64,000 nucleotides of DNA, taken from assembly GCF_014649115.1 (NCBI RefSeq), contig NZ_BMSK01000013.1, forward strand, positions 237,043 through 301,042, given 5' to 3'. The position numbers and the translations under genes were made by a program. Source of the DNA: Streptomyces eurythermus. GTDB lineage: Bacteria > Actinomycetota > Actinomycetes > Streptomycetales > Streptomycetaceae. Position 1 is the first letter of the stretch; the number at the start of each line of letters is the position of its first letter. The notes under the pieces were generated by a model. The model saw nothing but the letters and a program-made list of their open reading frames with translations. It was not told where the DNA came from and did not search any database. This document shows positions 16,731 through 24,670 of this stretch, piece after piece.

Positions 16731-17207
16731 GGCGCTCCCCTCGTCCTGCGCTGCGCCCGGACGCGCCGGGCCGGTTGCAGGGAAGGTTCGTGCCGCCGTG
16801 TTGCCCCGCGGTTTCCCCGTCTTTAAGAACAGCGACCCGGCCGGAGGAAGGACAGCGTCGCGGCCGGAGGTGACAACCGTCACAGGGCTGTCGGCGACTA
16901 AGGGTGCCGGATAGTAGATGCCACTCCCACGACATATGGGATTTGTCCGTCTTGCCAGGGGCGTGAGGCAGGGCCGGCTCAATGCCGGGACAGCCCGCGG
17001 GCAGCTCGCCGTATCCCTCGTCCACGCCGGGTTCCTGAGGGACCGACAACACCGTGCAAACGTCGCGGTCGCAATCTTCTGCATCTCCCGGCATGGCTGG
17101 CAAGGCCCGGAAGCGGCTACGAGGTGAGGTAGTAGTCGGTCTCTTTGCGTCCCGCGTGAAGCCGTCCCAAGAATGGGCGCTCCGCGATCACCGAGTGAGG
17201 TTGACGT
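16731..17207. other. Intergenic region between permease and CAP genes, with a GTGAC palindrome
   Basis: The 477-base divergent gap has no convincing gene. At 16870-16883, GTGAC-AACC-GTCAC is a perfect inverted repeat 140 bases upstream of the permease start, a possible operator. A locally AT-richer stretch lies near 16820. The short open frame at 16918-17127 lacks an RBS and any family signature. Confidence 0.45.
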
Positions 17208-18119
17208 ATGGGACAGCACCGCAAGACCAAGCACTACCGGCGCATAGTCATCACCGCCGTCGCCGTCGGCGCCGTGGGCGTGCCATCCGTCGCCCTGGCC
17301 TGTACCGACTGGCCGTACGGCACGGACCAGCGGCCGCGGGCCGACGCGACGAGCACGCCCGTGACGCAGGGACAGCACCTTCACAGGCATCACCACCGCA
17401 ACGGAGTGGACGCGGCCGCCGGGCAGACCACCGCGCCGCGCACCACGGAGCCGGTCACCACCACGCCGCCCCCGTCCGCTCCGTCGTCATCCACGCCGGT
17501 CACGTCCACGCCGTCGTCGTCCGCGCCGGTCACGTCCCCGGCCGAGGCGCGGACCGCGCACGCGCGTCCGGCCGTACGGCCCAAGACGCGTCCGGTGGTG
17601 GCCCGGCCCATCACCCAGCGGCCCCGACCCACCGCCGCGCCCGGCACCCCCGAGGCCACCGTCACGACCCCCACGCTCCCCGCGACCTCCACCGCCCCGA
17701 CGACCGCCGCGCCCACCACCCCGGCGCCCGCCGCCCCGGCGTCCGGAGTCGCCGCCGAGATCCTGCGGCTGGTGAACGCCGAGCGGAACAAGGTCGGTTG
17801 CCAGCCGCTGACCCTCGACCCGGCGCTCACCAAGGCCGCGCAGGAGCACAGCGCGGACATGGCCGCCCACCAGAACATGTCGCACACCGGATCGGACGGC
17901 TCGGACCCGGGCCTGCGCATCACGCAGGCCGGCTACACCTGGAGCAGCTACGGCGAGAACGTCGCCTACGGCTACACCACGGCGGAGCAGGTCATGGCGG
18001 GCTGGATGGCCAGCCCCGGCCACCGGGCCAACATCCTCGACTGCGGATTCCAGGAGATCGGCGTCGGTCTGGCGCAGCCCGGCAGCTACTGGACGCAGGA
18101 CTTCGGCACGGCCCGCTGA
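17208..18119 (+). CDS. Secreted CAP-domain (SCP-like) protein
   Basis: A 303-aa exported protein. Residues 1-31 are a signal peptide (KTKHYRR, then a hydrophobic core, ending near SVALA). A His-rich patch (HLHRHHHRNG) and a Thr/Pro/Ser linker run to about 180. The C-terminal CAP domain (about 183-303) has ILRLVNAERNKVGC, AAQEHSADMAAH, HTGSDGSDP, YGENVAYGYTTAEQVMAGWMASPGHRANIL and TQDFG. CAP proteins of this YkwD type are secreted and mostly of unknown activity. It converges on a second CAP-domain gene that also carries a sigma factor. Confidence 0.9.
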   Translation: MGQHRKTKHYRRIVITAVAVGAVGVPSVALACTDWPYGTDQRPRADATSTPVTQGQHLHRHHHRNGVDAAAGQTTAPRTTEPVTTTPPPSAPSSSTPVTSTPSSSAPVTSPAEARTAHARPAVRPKTRPVVARPITQRPRPTAAPGTPEATVTTPTLPATSTAPTTAAPTTPAPAAPASGVAAEILRLVNAERNKVGCQPLTLDPALTKAAQEHSADMAAHQNMSHTGSDGSDPGLRITQAGYTWSSYGENVAYGYTTAEQVMAGWMASPGHRANILDCGFQEIGVGLAQPGSYWTQDFGTAR

Positions 18120-18125
18120 GCCGGG

Positions 18126-18153
18126 CCGGCCGGCGGCGCCGCCCGCCGGCCGG
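18126..18153. terminator. Hairpin between convergent CAP-domain genes
   Basis: An 11-bp stem (CCGGCCGGCGG with complement) and a 6-base loop follow the secreted CAP gene and precede the sigma-CAP stop. It probably serves both transcripts. Confidence 0.6.
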
Positions 18154-18209
18154 GTCCCGCGGGGCGTCGGCCCTGAACGCGCGTGCCCGCACCCGGAGTT
18201 GTCGGCCGT

Positions 18210-19961
18210 TCAGAGTTTCGCGCCGAAGTTCTGGGTCCACCAAGGGCCGCCCGAGCCCTTGTGAACGCCCACGCCGATGTTCTTGAACGAGCAGTTGAGG
18301 ATGTTGGCGCGGTGGCCGGGGCTGTGCATCCAGGAGTCCATCACCGCCCGCGGGGTCTGCTGGCCCCGGGCGATGTTCTCGCCGTAGGTGGACCAGCGGT
18401 AGCCCGCGGCGGTGACGCGCTCGCCGGGGCCGGCGCCGTCCGGGTTCGTGTGGTCGAAGAAGCCGCGCGCGGCCATGTCGTCGGAGTGTCCCTGGGCGGC
18501 CCGTTCCAGTTGCGGGTCCTCGGTGACCGGGCCGCATCCGGCGGCCGCCCGCTCCTTGTTCACCAGCGCGACCACCTGGGCCACGGTGCCGGCGGGCGCC
18601 GGACGCGCCTGCGGGGTCGTCCGGGAGGGGCTGGGCGTGGCGGACGCGGGCGCCGGCGGCTGGGCCTTCGGTGTGCCGGTCGTGCGTGCCGGGCGGGGGC
18701 TCTTGGCGGGGCTCGGCTTCTTCGACCGCGAGGGCGACGGCGACGGGGAGGCCGAGGGCCGTGCCGAGGTCCGTACGGGGCTGGGTGCGGACAGGTCCGC
18801 CACGACGGCGTCGGCGGTCGGTGCGGCGGTCGCCTCCTTGGTCTCCGGCCCGGAGCCGGTGCCGAAGTACCACAGGCCGCCGCCCGCCACGCAGGCCGCC
18901 ACCACGGCCCCGCCGACGGCCCGGCGCCGGATCCGCCGCCGTCGCCGGGCCTCACCGCGGGCGGTCGTACGACGCCGGGAGGCCCGCACACCGACGGGGC
19001 CCGCCTGCTCGCTCCGGCGGTGCGGAAGGCCGTCGCCGGCCTGCTCGGTCCGGGAGTCCGAAAGGCCGTCGCCCGCCCGCCCGGTCCCGACAGGGGCGGC
19101 ATCCGGCCCGGTGACCCCCGTGTCCGGCGCGGCGGGGCCGGCGTACGCGGTCGGGTGGAGGCCGGCCGCCACGGCTGACCGTGTCGCCGCCGTCAGCGCC
19201 GAGGACACCGCGACGAGCGCGAGCCCGGCGAGCAGCCCCTCAGCCGGGAGCAGACCGCTCCACAGGCCGCCGCAGCGCGCGCACTCGCGGGCGTGCCGGG
19301 CTATCCGCTTGCGCCACAGGGCGGAGGGCACCCCGTCCCAGGAGGCCAGCACGCCACCCAGTTCCGCGCAGGCGGGCCGGGTGTCGAGCGCCCGGACCAC
19401 CACACGGGCCGACTCCAGGCGCGCCTTCATCCGCTGCACCCGGACCGCCGTGTGCTGCGGTGACACCCCGAGGGCCGTGGCGACCTCGGCACGGGTCAGT
19501 TCGCCGGCGCACTCCAGCCACCACAGCGAGAGCACCTCGCGGTCCTCCGGCTCCAGCCAGCGGGTGGCGCGCGCGGTCTCCTGGCGCTGGCCGGACAACT
19601 GGAGCCGGACGATGGTCAGGTCGACGAAGTCGGCGCCGGGGTCGGCCACGCCGGCGGCCTCCTCCACGGTGCCGGGGGCGAGTTGGCGGTCCCGCCAGTG
19701 CGCGCGGACCCGGTTCATCGCTATGGCCACGAGCCAGGAGCGGAAGTTCTCCGGGGAGCGCAGGTCGCCGAGCGAGCCGAGGGCCCGGAGCATGGTCTCC
19801 TGGACCACGTCGTCCACGTCGACCGAACCGTTCAGGGCCCGCCCCACGATGTTGTAGACCAGCGGGAGGTACGCGCCGACCAGGGCGTCCTGGGCCGCCG
19901 GGTCTCCCGCTCGGGCGGCGTCGACCAGTGCCGCCGTGTCCACCGTGTGCTGTGTCCTCAT
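18210..19961 (-). CDS. Fusion protein: ECF sigma factor, zinc anti-sigma-like motif, membrane segment, CAP domain
   Basis: A 583-aa protein that joins normally separate parts. About 20-95 is sigma region 2 (YNIVGRALNGSVDVDDVVQETMLR ... RSWLVAIAMNRVRAHW). About 135-190 is region 4 (LEPEDREVLSLWW ... VATALGVSPQHTAVRVQRM). About 220-235 is HARECARC, the H-x3-C-x2-C of zinc anti-sigma domains. A weak hydrophobic stretch follows at about 243-266, then a very basic run, then a clear membrane helix (about 347-366). A Pro/Ser/Lys linker leads to a CAP domain (about 458-583; YGENIARG, MHSPGHRANILNCSF). I infer a cytosolic sigma part and an exported CAP part. ATG at 19961 is chosen over TTG at 19964. 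Confidence 0.9.
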   Translation of the reverse strand: MRTQHTVDTAALVDAARAGDPAAQDALVGAYLPLVYNIVGRALNGSVDVDDVVQETMLRALGSLGDLRSPENFRSWLVAIAMNRVRAHWRDRQLAPGTVEEAAGVADPGADFVDLTIVRLQLSGQRQETARATRWLEPEDREVLSLWWLECAGELTRAEVATALGVSPQHTAVRVQRMKARLESARVVVRALDTRPACAELGGVLASWDGVPSALWRKRIARHARECARCGGLWSGLLPAEGLLAGLALVAVSSALTAATRSAVAAGLHPTAYAGPAAPDTGVTGPDAAPVGTGRAGDGLSDSRTEQAGDGLPHRRSEQAGPVGVRASRRRTTARGEARRRRRIRRRAVGGAVVAACVAGGGLWYFGTGSGPETKEATAAPTADAVVADLSAPSPVRTSARPSASPSPSPSRSKKPSPAKSPRPARTTGTPKAQPPAPASATPSPSRTTPQARPAPAGTVAQVVALVNKERAAAGCGPVTEDPQLERAAQGHSDDMAARGFFDHTNPDGAGPGERVTAAGYRWSTYGENIARGQQTPRAVMDSWMHSPGHRANILNCSFKNIGVGVHKGSGGPWWTQNFGAKL

Positions 19962-20030
19962 CAAAGCTTCCCTGTCCTCGGCGCCGAACGATGCTGTGCG
20001 TCACCTGGGAGACCGTCCGGCGCGGTGCCG

Positions 20031-20058
20031 ATAACGGTTCTTCGCAGGAAAGTTCTTC
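20031..20058 (-). promoter_or_regulatory. Candidate ECF-type promoter of the sigma-CAP gene
   Basis: Reading the minus strand, GAAC, 15 bases, then CGTTAT resembles an ECF promoter (AAC in the -35, CGT in the -10). It ends about 70 bases before the start codon. CGAAGAAC occurs twice here, 14 bases apart. The position fits autoregulation by the encoded sigma domain; that link is inferred. Confidence 0.4.
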
Positions 20059-20143
20059 GGAGAATCGTTCGAGGGGAGGTTCACAGGGTGGTGCGGCGGC
20101 CGCAAGGAGGGAGATCACACCGGACGGACCGGAGCGTCGTGAC

Positions 20144-20542
20144 TCACTGCTCCTGCCGGTCGTTCAGCGAGTTGGCCCGGTCGACCTCGGCCATGTGCTC
20201 CTCGGCCCAGTCCCGTACGGCGGCGAGCACGGTGTCGAGCGACAGGCCGAGCGGGGTGAGCCGGTAGTGCACGGCGGGCGGTACGCAGGGCTCCACCCGG
20301 CGTTCGGCCAGGCCGTCGCGGACCAGGCTCCGCAGGGTCGCCGAGAGCATCTTCTGCGAGACGCCCGGCATCCGGCGCAGCAGTTCGGCGAAGCGCACCT
20401 CTCCCGGTGCGGCCTGGGCCAGCACCTTCACCGCCATCGACGTCCATTTCGTACCGATCCGGTCGAGCAGCCGGCGGGTCGGGCACGCGGGGTCGAACAG
20501 GTCACCGCGCGCGGCGGGCGCGTCCTTGGCCTGGGAAGTCAC
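20144..20542 (-). CDS. HxlR-family transcriptional regulator
   Basis: A 132-aa winged-helix regulator. The HxlR pattern is seen in CPTRRLLDRIGTKWTSMAVKVL, RFAELLRRMPGVSQKMLSATLRSLVRDGL and VHYRLTPLGLSL. A cysteine near the N-terminus (about residue 20, in FDPACPTRR) is where redox- or aldehyde-sensing HxlR proteins keep theirs. It is divergent from a hydrolase gene, with GTTACCT repeats between them. The GTG at 20542 is taken as start. Confidence 0.9.
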   Translation of the reverse strand: MTSQAKDAPAARGDLFDPACPTRRLLDRIGTKWTSMAVKVLAQAAPGEVRFAELLRRMPGVSQKMLSATLRSLVRDGLAERRVEPCVPPAVHYRLTPLGLSLDTVLAAVRDWAEEHMAEVDRANSLNDRQEQ

Positions 20543-20590
20543 CTGAAGCTCACCAACTGACGGGAAAGTGCGGTCTGTTGCCCCCGAGCC

Positions 20591-20628
20591 TAGTTACCTA
20601 GCGTCTCCTTGTCACTGTTTGTTACCTC
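20591..20628. promoter_or_regulatory. GTTACCT direct repeats, candidate HxlR operator
   Basis: AGTTACCTA (20592-20600) and TGTTACCTC (20620-20628) lie 28 bases apart in the divergent HxlR/hydrolase promoter region. The first is embedded in CTAG-TTAC-CTAG. Position and repetition suggest the regulator's binding site. Confidence 0.45.
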
Positions 20629-20652
20629 AAGCAGCTTTCAGGGGATTCGCTC

Positions 20653-21519
20653 ATGACTGTCACCTCCCTGCCCGGTGTGCGGCTGCGCCGGGTCACCGTC
20701 GACGGGACCGTACTCAACGTCGCCACGGCCGGCGCGGGTCCGGCCGTGCTGCTGCTGCACGGCTTCCCGCACACCTGGCGGCTGTGGACCGACGTCATCG
20801 GGCCGCTGGCCCGCCGGTACCGGGTGATCGCGCCGGACCTGCGCGGGTTCGGCGACAGCGACCGGCCGGCGGACGGCTACGACGCCGGAACCCTCGCCGC
20901 CGACGCCGCGGGCCTGCTGGAGGCGCTCGGCGCGGGACCGGCCGCCGTGGTCGGCATCGACCTCGGCACCCCGCCCGCGTTCCTGCTGGCCATGCGGCGG
21001 CCCGGCCTGGTACGGCGGCTGGTGCTGATGGAGTCCCTGCTGGGTGACCTGCCGGGCGCCGAGGAGTTCCTCGCGGCCGGACCGCCGTGGTGGTTCGGGT
21101 TCCACGCGGCGCCGGGACTGGCCGAGTCGGTGCTGGCGGGGCACGAGGAGGCGTACGTCGACTGGTTCCTCCGGCGCGGCACGCTGGGCCGGGGCGTACG
21201 GCCGGACGTCCGCGCCGAGTTCGTCCGCGCCTACACCGGCACCGAGGCGCTGCGCGCGGCGTTCGGTCCCTACCGGGCGCTGCCCGCCGGTGCCCGGCAG
21301 ATCCGGGAGGCGGTGTCCGGGGCGCGTCTCACCGTGCCCGCGCTCACCCTCGGCGCCCACCCGGTGGGCCGGTCGCTGGAACGGCAACTGCGGCCGTACG
21401 CCGAACGGTTGACCGGCCATGTCATCCCGGACTGCGGCCACATCATCCCGCTGGACCGCCCGGAGGCGCTGCTGGCCGTGCTGGAGCCGTTCCTCGCGGC
21501 GGACGACGACCGGGGGTGA
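20653..21519 (+). CDS. Alpha/beta hydrolase, epoxide-hydrolase-like (Asp nucleophile)
   Basis: A 288-aa hydrolase. HGFPHTWRLW is the HGxP oxyanion motif of epoxide hydrolases, and the nucleophile elbow reads GIDLGTPP, giving Asp rather than Ser, as in epoxide hydrolases and haloalkane dehalogenases. DLRGFGDSDRP and the C-terminal His in DCGHIIPLDRPE complete the pattern. Lid-domain residues include WWFGFHAAPGLAE. The divergent HxlR regulator probably represses it until a reactive electrophile is sensed. Confidence 0.88.
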   Translation: MTVTSLPGVRLRRVTVDGTVLNVATAGAGPAVLLLHGFPHTWRLWTDVIGPLARRYRVIAPDLRGFGDSDRPADGYDAGTLAADAAGLLEALGAGPAAVVGIDLGTPPAFLLAMRRPGLVRRLVLMESLLGDLPGAEEFLAAGPPWWFGFHAAPGLAESVLAGHEEAYVDWFLRRGTLGRGVRPDVRAEFVRAYTGTEALRAAFGPYRALPAGARQIREAVSGARLTVPALTLGAHPVGRSLERQLRPYAERLTGHVIPDCGHIIPLDRPEALLAVLEPFLAADDDRG

Positions 21520-21576
21520 GAGCCGCGGCGGGCACCCGGCGGCGGCTCACCGCACGGCCTGCCCCTGCGACGGCGA

Positions 21577-21732
21577 CCCTCGCCACGGCTCGCCCCGGGA
21601 CGACGCCCCCTCCGCAGGGCACATCCCCGCAGAGGGTGGCCCTCCGCACAGCACACCCCGGAGACGGTGACCCTCCGCCCGCCACGTCCCGCAGGCAGTG
21701 GACCTCCGCCCGCCGCGCCCCGGACGACAGTG
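21577..21732. repeat. Tandem repeat, 31-bp period, five copies
   Basis: The anchor CCCTCCGC (or a one-base variant) recurs at 21577, 21608, 21640, 21671 and 21702, with steps of 31, 32, 31 and 31. Each unit continues with a CAC-CCC-GCAG-GGTG-like body. It occupies most of the 304-base gap between the hydrolase and NAD kinase genes, where I see no gene. Confidence 0.75.
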
Positions 21733-21823
21733 CCGCCCGGCGGCGTGGCACGCGCCGGGTCGGTGCCGTGCGCGGCGAGGATGGCGCCGGGCAGGAAACC
21801 GGCTGGGAGGCAGGTGTACGGGT

Positions 21824-22897
21824 ATGACGGTGAACCGTGTCGGCCTGGTCGTGCACGGCGGGCGCGCCGAGGCGGTGGCCGCCGCGCGCGAGGTGCGCGC
21901 GTGGTGCGCCGGGCACGGGGTGGGCTGCGCGGACATCGACGTGTGGCGGGCGGGCGCGCGGCACAGTGCCCGTGAGGAGCTGGACAGCGCGGGCGATCCC
22001 GACCTCATCGTCACCCTGGGCGGCGACGGCACGTTCCTGCGCGGTGCCCGGCTGGCGGCCGAGAACGACGCCCTGGTGCTTGGTGTCGACCTGGGCCGGG
22101 TCGGCTTCCTGACCGAGGTGCCCGCCCCCGCGGTCCGGGCCGCGCTGGACGCCGTACGGGAGGGCCGGATCCACGTGGAGCACCGGATGCTGCTCACCCT
22201 GCGCGCGTCCTGCCGGCTGGAGGTACCCGCGCAGATGGAGGCGCTGCTGGATTACGGGCGCGGGCCCTTGCTGCCCCCGCCACCTGTACGCACCGAGTGC
22301 GAGGCGGGCGGGGACTGGGGGGTCGCCCTGGACGTGACGGCGCTGAACGACGTGGTCCTGGAGAAGCTCTCCCGGGACCGGCAGGTGTCGGTCGGGGTCT
22401 ATCTGGCGGGCCGGCTGCTGGCCTCGTACTCGGCGGACGCGCTGCTGGTGGCCACGCCCACGGGGTCCACGGCGTACAGCTTCGCCGCGGGCGGCCCGGT
22501 GGTCTCGCCCCGCGCGGAGGGCCTGGTGTTCACGCCGGTCGCGCCGCACATGGTGTTCAACCGGTCGGTGGTGGCCGCGCCGGACGAGCCCGTCGCGCTG
22601 CGGGTGCTCGAGGGGTCGGGGCGGGCCGCGGTCAGCATCGACGGCCAGTTGCGGGGGGTGCTCGGCCCCGGGGACTGGATCGGGGTGTACGCCGCTCCGC
22701 GCCGGCTGAAGGCGGTCCGGCTCGGTCCGATGGACTTCTACGGCCGGCTGCGGGAGCGGATGAACCTCACCGACGCCCCGGCCGCGCTCGCCGACGGGGA
22801 GGCCGCCCCGCTGTGGCCGGTGACCACGCCGCCGCCGGGCGACCTCGCCCATCTGGCGCTGCCCCCAGCCCCCGGCGACGCGCACCGGCCGTCCTGA
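21824..22897 (+). CDS. nadK: NAD kinase
   Basis: This enzyme phosphorylates NAD to NADP. The family fingerprint is complete: GGDGTFLRGARLA (diacylglycerol-kinase-like GGDG), GVDLGRVGFLTE, the NDVVLEK substrate motif and ADALLVATPTGSTAYSFAAGGP. The 357-aa length is longer than usual because of a C-terminal Pro/Ala extension (about 310-357). An internal segment (LDYGRGPLLPPPPVRTECEAGG) looks like a clade-specific loop insertion. ATG at 21824 has GGGAGG upstream. Streptomycetes often carry more than one NAD kinase, so this may be the accessory copy. Confidence 0.92.
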   Translation: MTVNRVGLVVHGGRAEAVAAAREVRAWCAGHGVGCADIDVWRAGARHSAREELDSAGDPDLIVTLGGDGTFLRGARLAAENDALVLGVDLGRVGFLTEVPAPAVRAALDAVREGRIHVEHRMLLTLRASCRLEVPAQMEALLDYGRGPLLPPPPVRTECEAGGDWGVALDVTALNDVVLEKLSRDRQVSVGVYLAGRLLASYSADALLVATPTGSTAYSFAAGGPVVSPRAEGLVFTPVAPHMVFNRSVVAAPDEPVALRVLEGSGRAAVSIDGQLRGVLGPGDWIGVYAAPRRLKAVRLGPMDFYGRLRERMNLTDAPAALADGEAAPLWPVTTPPPGDLAHLALPPAPGDAHRPS

Positions 22898-23167
22898 CGC
22901 CCGCCGAAGGCGCGGTGCCGCGACCGGACCCGGCAGGCCGGGGCCGTACCGGAGAGAAGGTCCACAGGGCCGGCCGGGGGCCTCGCCTTGACCCGGATGG
23001 CCGTTCGGGACCCGGGGCGCCGCAGCACCGTGCGCCTGCCCTGTGGTCGTATATTCCATGGTGCGCTCGGGCTGTCGATCGGCAGCACGCCGGTCGCACC
23101 GGAGAACGGCCGGCCGGGCCGTACCTGTAGCGTGGGCGAGTCCCACCGGAATGAGGAGATTTTTTCA

Positions 23168-23668
23168 ATGTCGACAGTCGAGCTGAACACCAGCGCCGGC
23201 CGGATCGTGCTGGAGCTGAACGACGCCGAGGCGCCCAAGACGGTCGAGAACTTCCTGGCGTATGTGCGCAGCGGCCACTACGACGGCACGATTTTCCACC
23301 GGGTCATCAACAACTTCATGATCCAGGGCGGTGGCTTCACGCCGGACATGAAGCAGAAGTCCACCCTGGCGCCGATCCAGAACGAGGCCGACAACGGCCT
23401 GAAGAACGACAACTACACCGTGGCGATGGCGCGGACGAACGACCCGCACTCCGCGACGGCCCAGTTCTTCATCAACGTTTCGGACAACGCGTTCCTGAAC
23501 CACACCTCGAAGAGCCCGAACGGCTGGGGCTACGCCGTGTTCGGCCGGGTCACCGAGGGCCAGGACGTCGTCGACGCCATCAAGGGCGTGAAGACGGGCA
23601 GCCGCCAGGGCCACCAGGACGTCCCCACCGAGCCGGTGGTCATCGAGTCCGCCAAGATCCTGGGCTGA
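23168..23668 (+). CDS. ppiB: Cyclophilin-type peptidyl-prolyl isomerase
   Basis: A 166-aa cytosolic prolyl isomerase. Catalytic Arg lies in FHRVINNFMIQGGGF, and the active-site TAQFFINV and the GYAVFGRV segment are intact. The sequence is strikingly like the E. coli PpiB subtype (MKQKSTLAPIQNEADNGLKN, HQDVPTEPVVIES) rather than the longer actinobacterial form; I recall a similar second cyclophilin class described in streptomycetes. The RBS is GAGGAG in front of a T-rich spacer, unusual in this GC-rich DNA. A hairpin terminator follows. Confidence 0.93.
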   Translation: MSTVELNTSAGRIVLELNDAEAPKTVENFLAYVRSGHYDGTIFHRVINNFMIQGGGFTPDMKQKSTLAPIQNEADNGLKNDNYTVAMARTNDPHSATAQFFINVSDNAFLNHTSKSPNGWGYAVFGRVTEGQDVVDAIKGVKTGSRQGHQDVPTEPVVIESAKILG

Positions 23669-23679
23669 CACCCTCCCGC

Positions 23680-23710
23680 CGGGCGGCACCGTCTCGACCG
23701 GTGCCGCCCG
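23680..23710. terminator. Hairpin terminator between cyclophilin and thioesterase genes
   Basis: A perfect 12-bp stem (CGGGCGGCACCG with complement) and a 7-base loop lie between the convergent stops. Confidence 0.75.
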
Positions 23711-23729
23711 TCGCATGCGCCCGGCGCGT

Positions 23730-24509
23730 TCAGAGGGCCGCCCCGGCGCCGGGCGCGAACCGCCGTAGCGCGGTCTCGATCCCGGCCAGGACGTCCTGCT
23801 GCCGCGCGACCAGGTAGAAGTGGCCCCCGGGGTGGACGTGGCACTCGAACGGGCCGTCGGTCTCCCGGGCCCAGGCGCGGGCCTCGTCGGGGGTGACCCT
23901 GGGGTCGGCGTCGCCCGTCAGGACGACGAGGGGGCAGCCCAGCCGCGGTCCGGGGGTGGGCCGGTAGGTGTCCACGACGCGGTAGTCGGCCCGCAGCACG
24001 GGCAGGATCAGCCGGCGCAGTTCCTCGTCCTGGAAGACGGCCGCGTCGGTGCCGTCGAGCCGGACGACGTCCTCGATGAGCCGCGCGTCGTCGTCCGGGT
24101 GGAGGCTTTCGGTCCGCTGGGCGGACGGGCCCGCGCGGCCGGAGAGGAAGACCACCGCGGGGGGCCGGCCGGCGTTCTCCAGCAGCCGGGCCAGTTCGAA
24201 GCCGACCAGCGCGCCCATGCTGTGCCCGAACAGTGCCAGCGGCGTCCGGTCCCGCTCGTCCAGCGCGTCGAACACCCCCTGGGCGAGTTCCCGCACGGAG
24301 TGCGCGAAGGGTTCCCCGGCGCGGTCCTGGCGGCCGGGGTACTGCGCCACCCGCACGTCCACCGCGGGCGACAGCGCCTTGGAGACGGGGAAGTAGAAGC
24401 TCGCGGAGCCGCCGGCGTGCGGCAGGCACAGCAGCCGCGGCACGCCCGGGCCCGGCTCGTGGAAGCGGCGCAGCCACTTCGATGGCCCCGCACTGGACCG
24501 GTCTGCCAT
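23730..24509 (-). CDS. Type II thioesterase
   Basis: A 259-aa editing thioesterase of the kind that clears misprimed carrier proteins on PKS or NRPS lines. Signatures: LLCLPHAGGSASFYFP at the N-terminus, the nucleophile elbow FGHSMGALVGFELAR (Ser), the acid in VLTGDADPRVTP, and His in HPGGHFYLV. GAGGGGGA precedes ATG at 24509. No PKS or NRPS is next to it, so it is an orphan here; it could serve a cluster elsewhere, including the one at the right edge of this window. Confidence 0.92.
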   Translation of the reverse strand: MADRSSAGPSKWLRRFHEPGPGVPRLLCLPHAGGSASFYFPVSKALSPAVDVRVAQYPGRQDRAGEPFAHSVRELAQGVFDALDERDRTPLALFGHSMGALVGFELARLLENAGRPPAVVFLSGRAGPSAQRTESLHPDDDARLIEDVVRLDGTDAAVFQDEELRRLILPVLRADYRVVDTYRPTPGPRLGCPLVVLTGDADPRVTPDEARAWARETDGPFECHVHPGGHFYLVARQQDVLAGIETALRRFAPGAGAAL

Positions 24510-24670
24510 GCGTCCCCCTCGACGGTACGTACCGTGTGCGAAAGCTGCCGGTACGGAGGGTAGTTGACGCCCGGCGGCGATGCGATCGGGATCCCCTGGA
24601 CAGCGGACACCAGGCAACTTAGACTCTCCGTCCAGAAGTAGACCGCATGTCGAGGCGAGCGGGGAGGCCC

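Noticed and set aside
16918..17127. 69-codon plus-strand frame upstream of the CAP gene
   Set aside because: No RBS, no family motif, and the codon pattern is not that of neighbouring genes.
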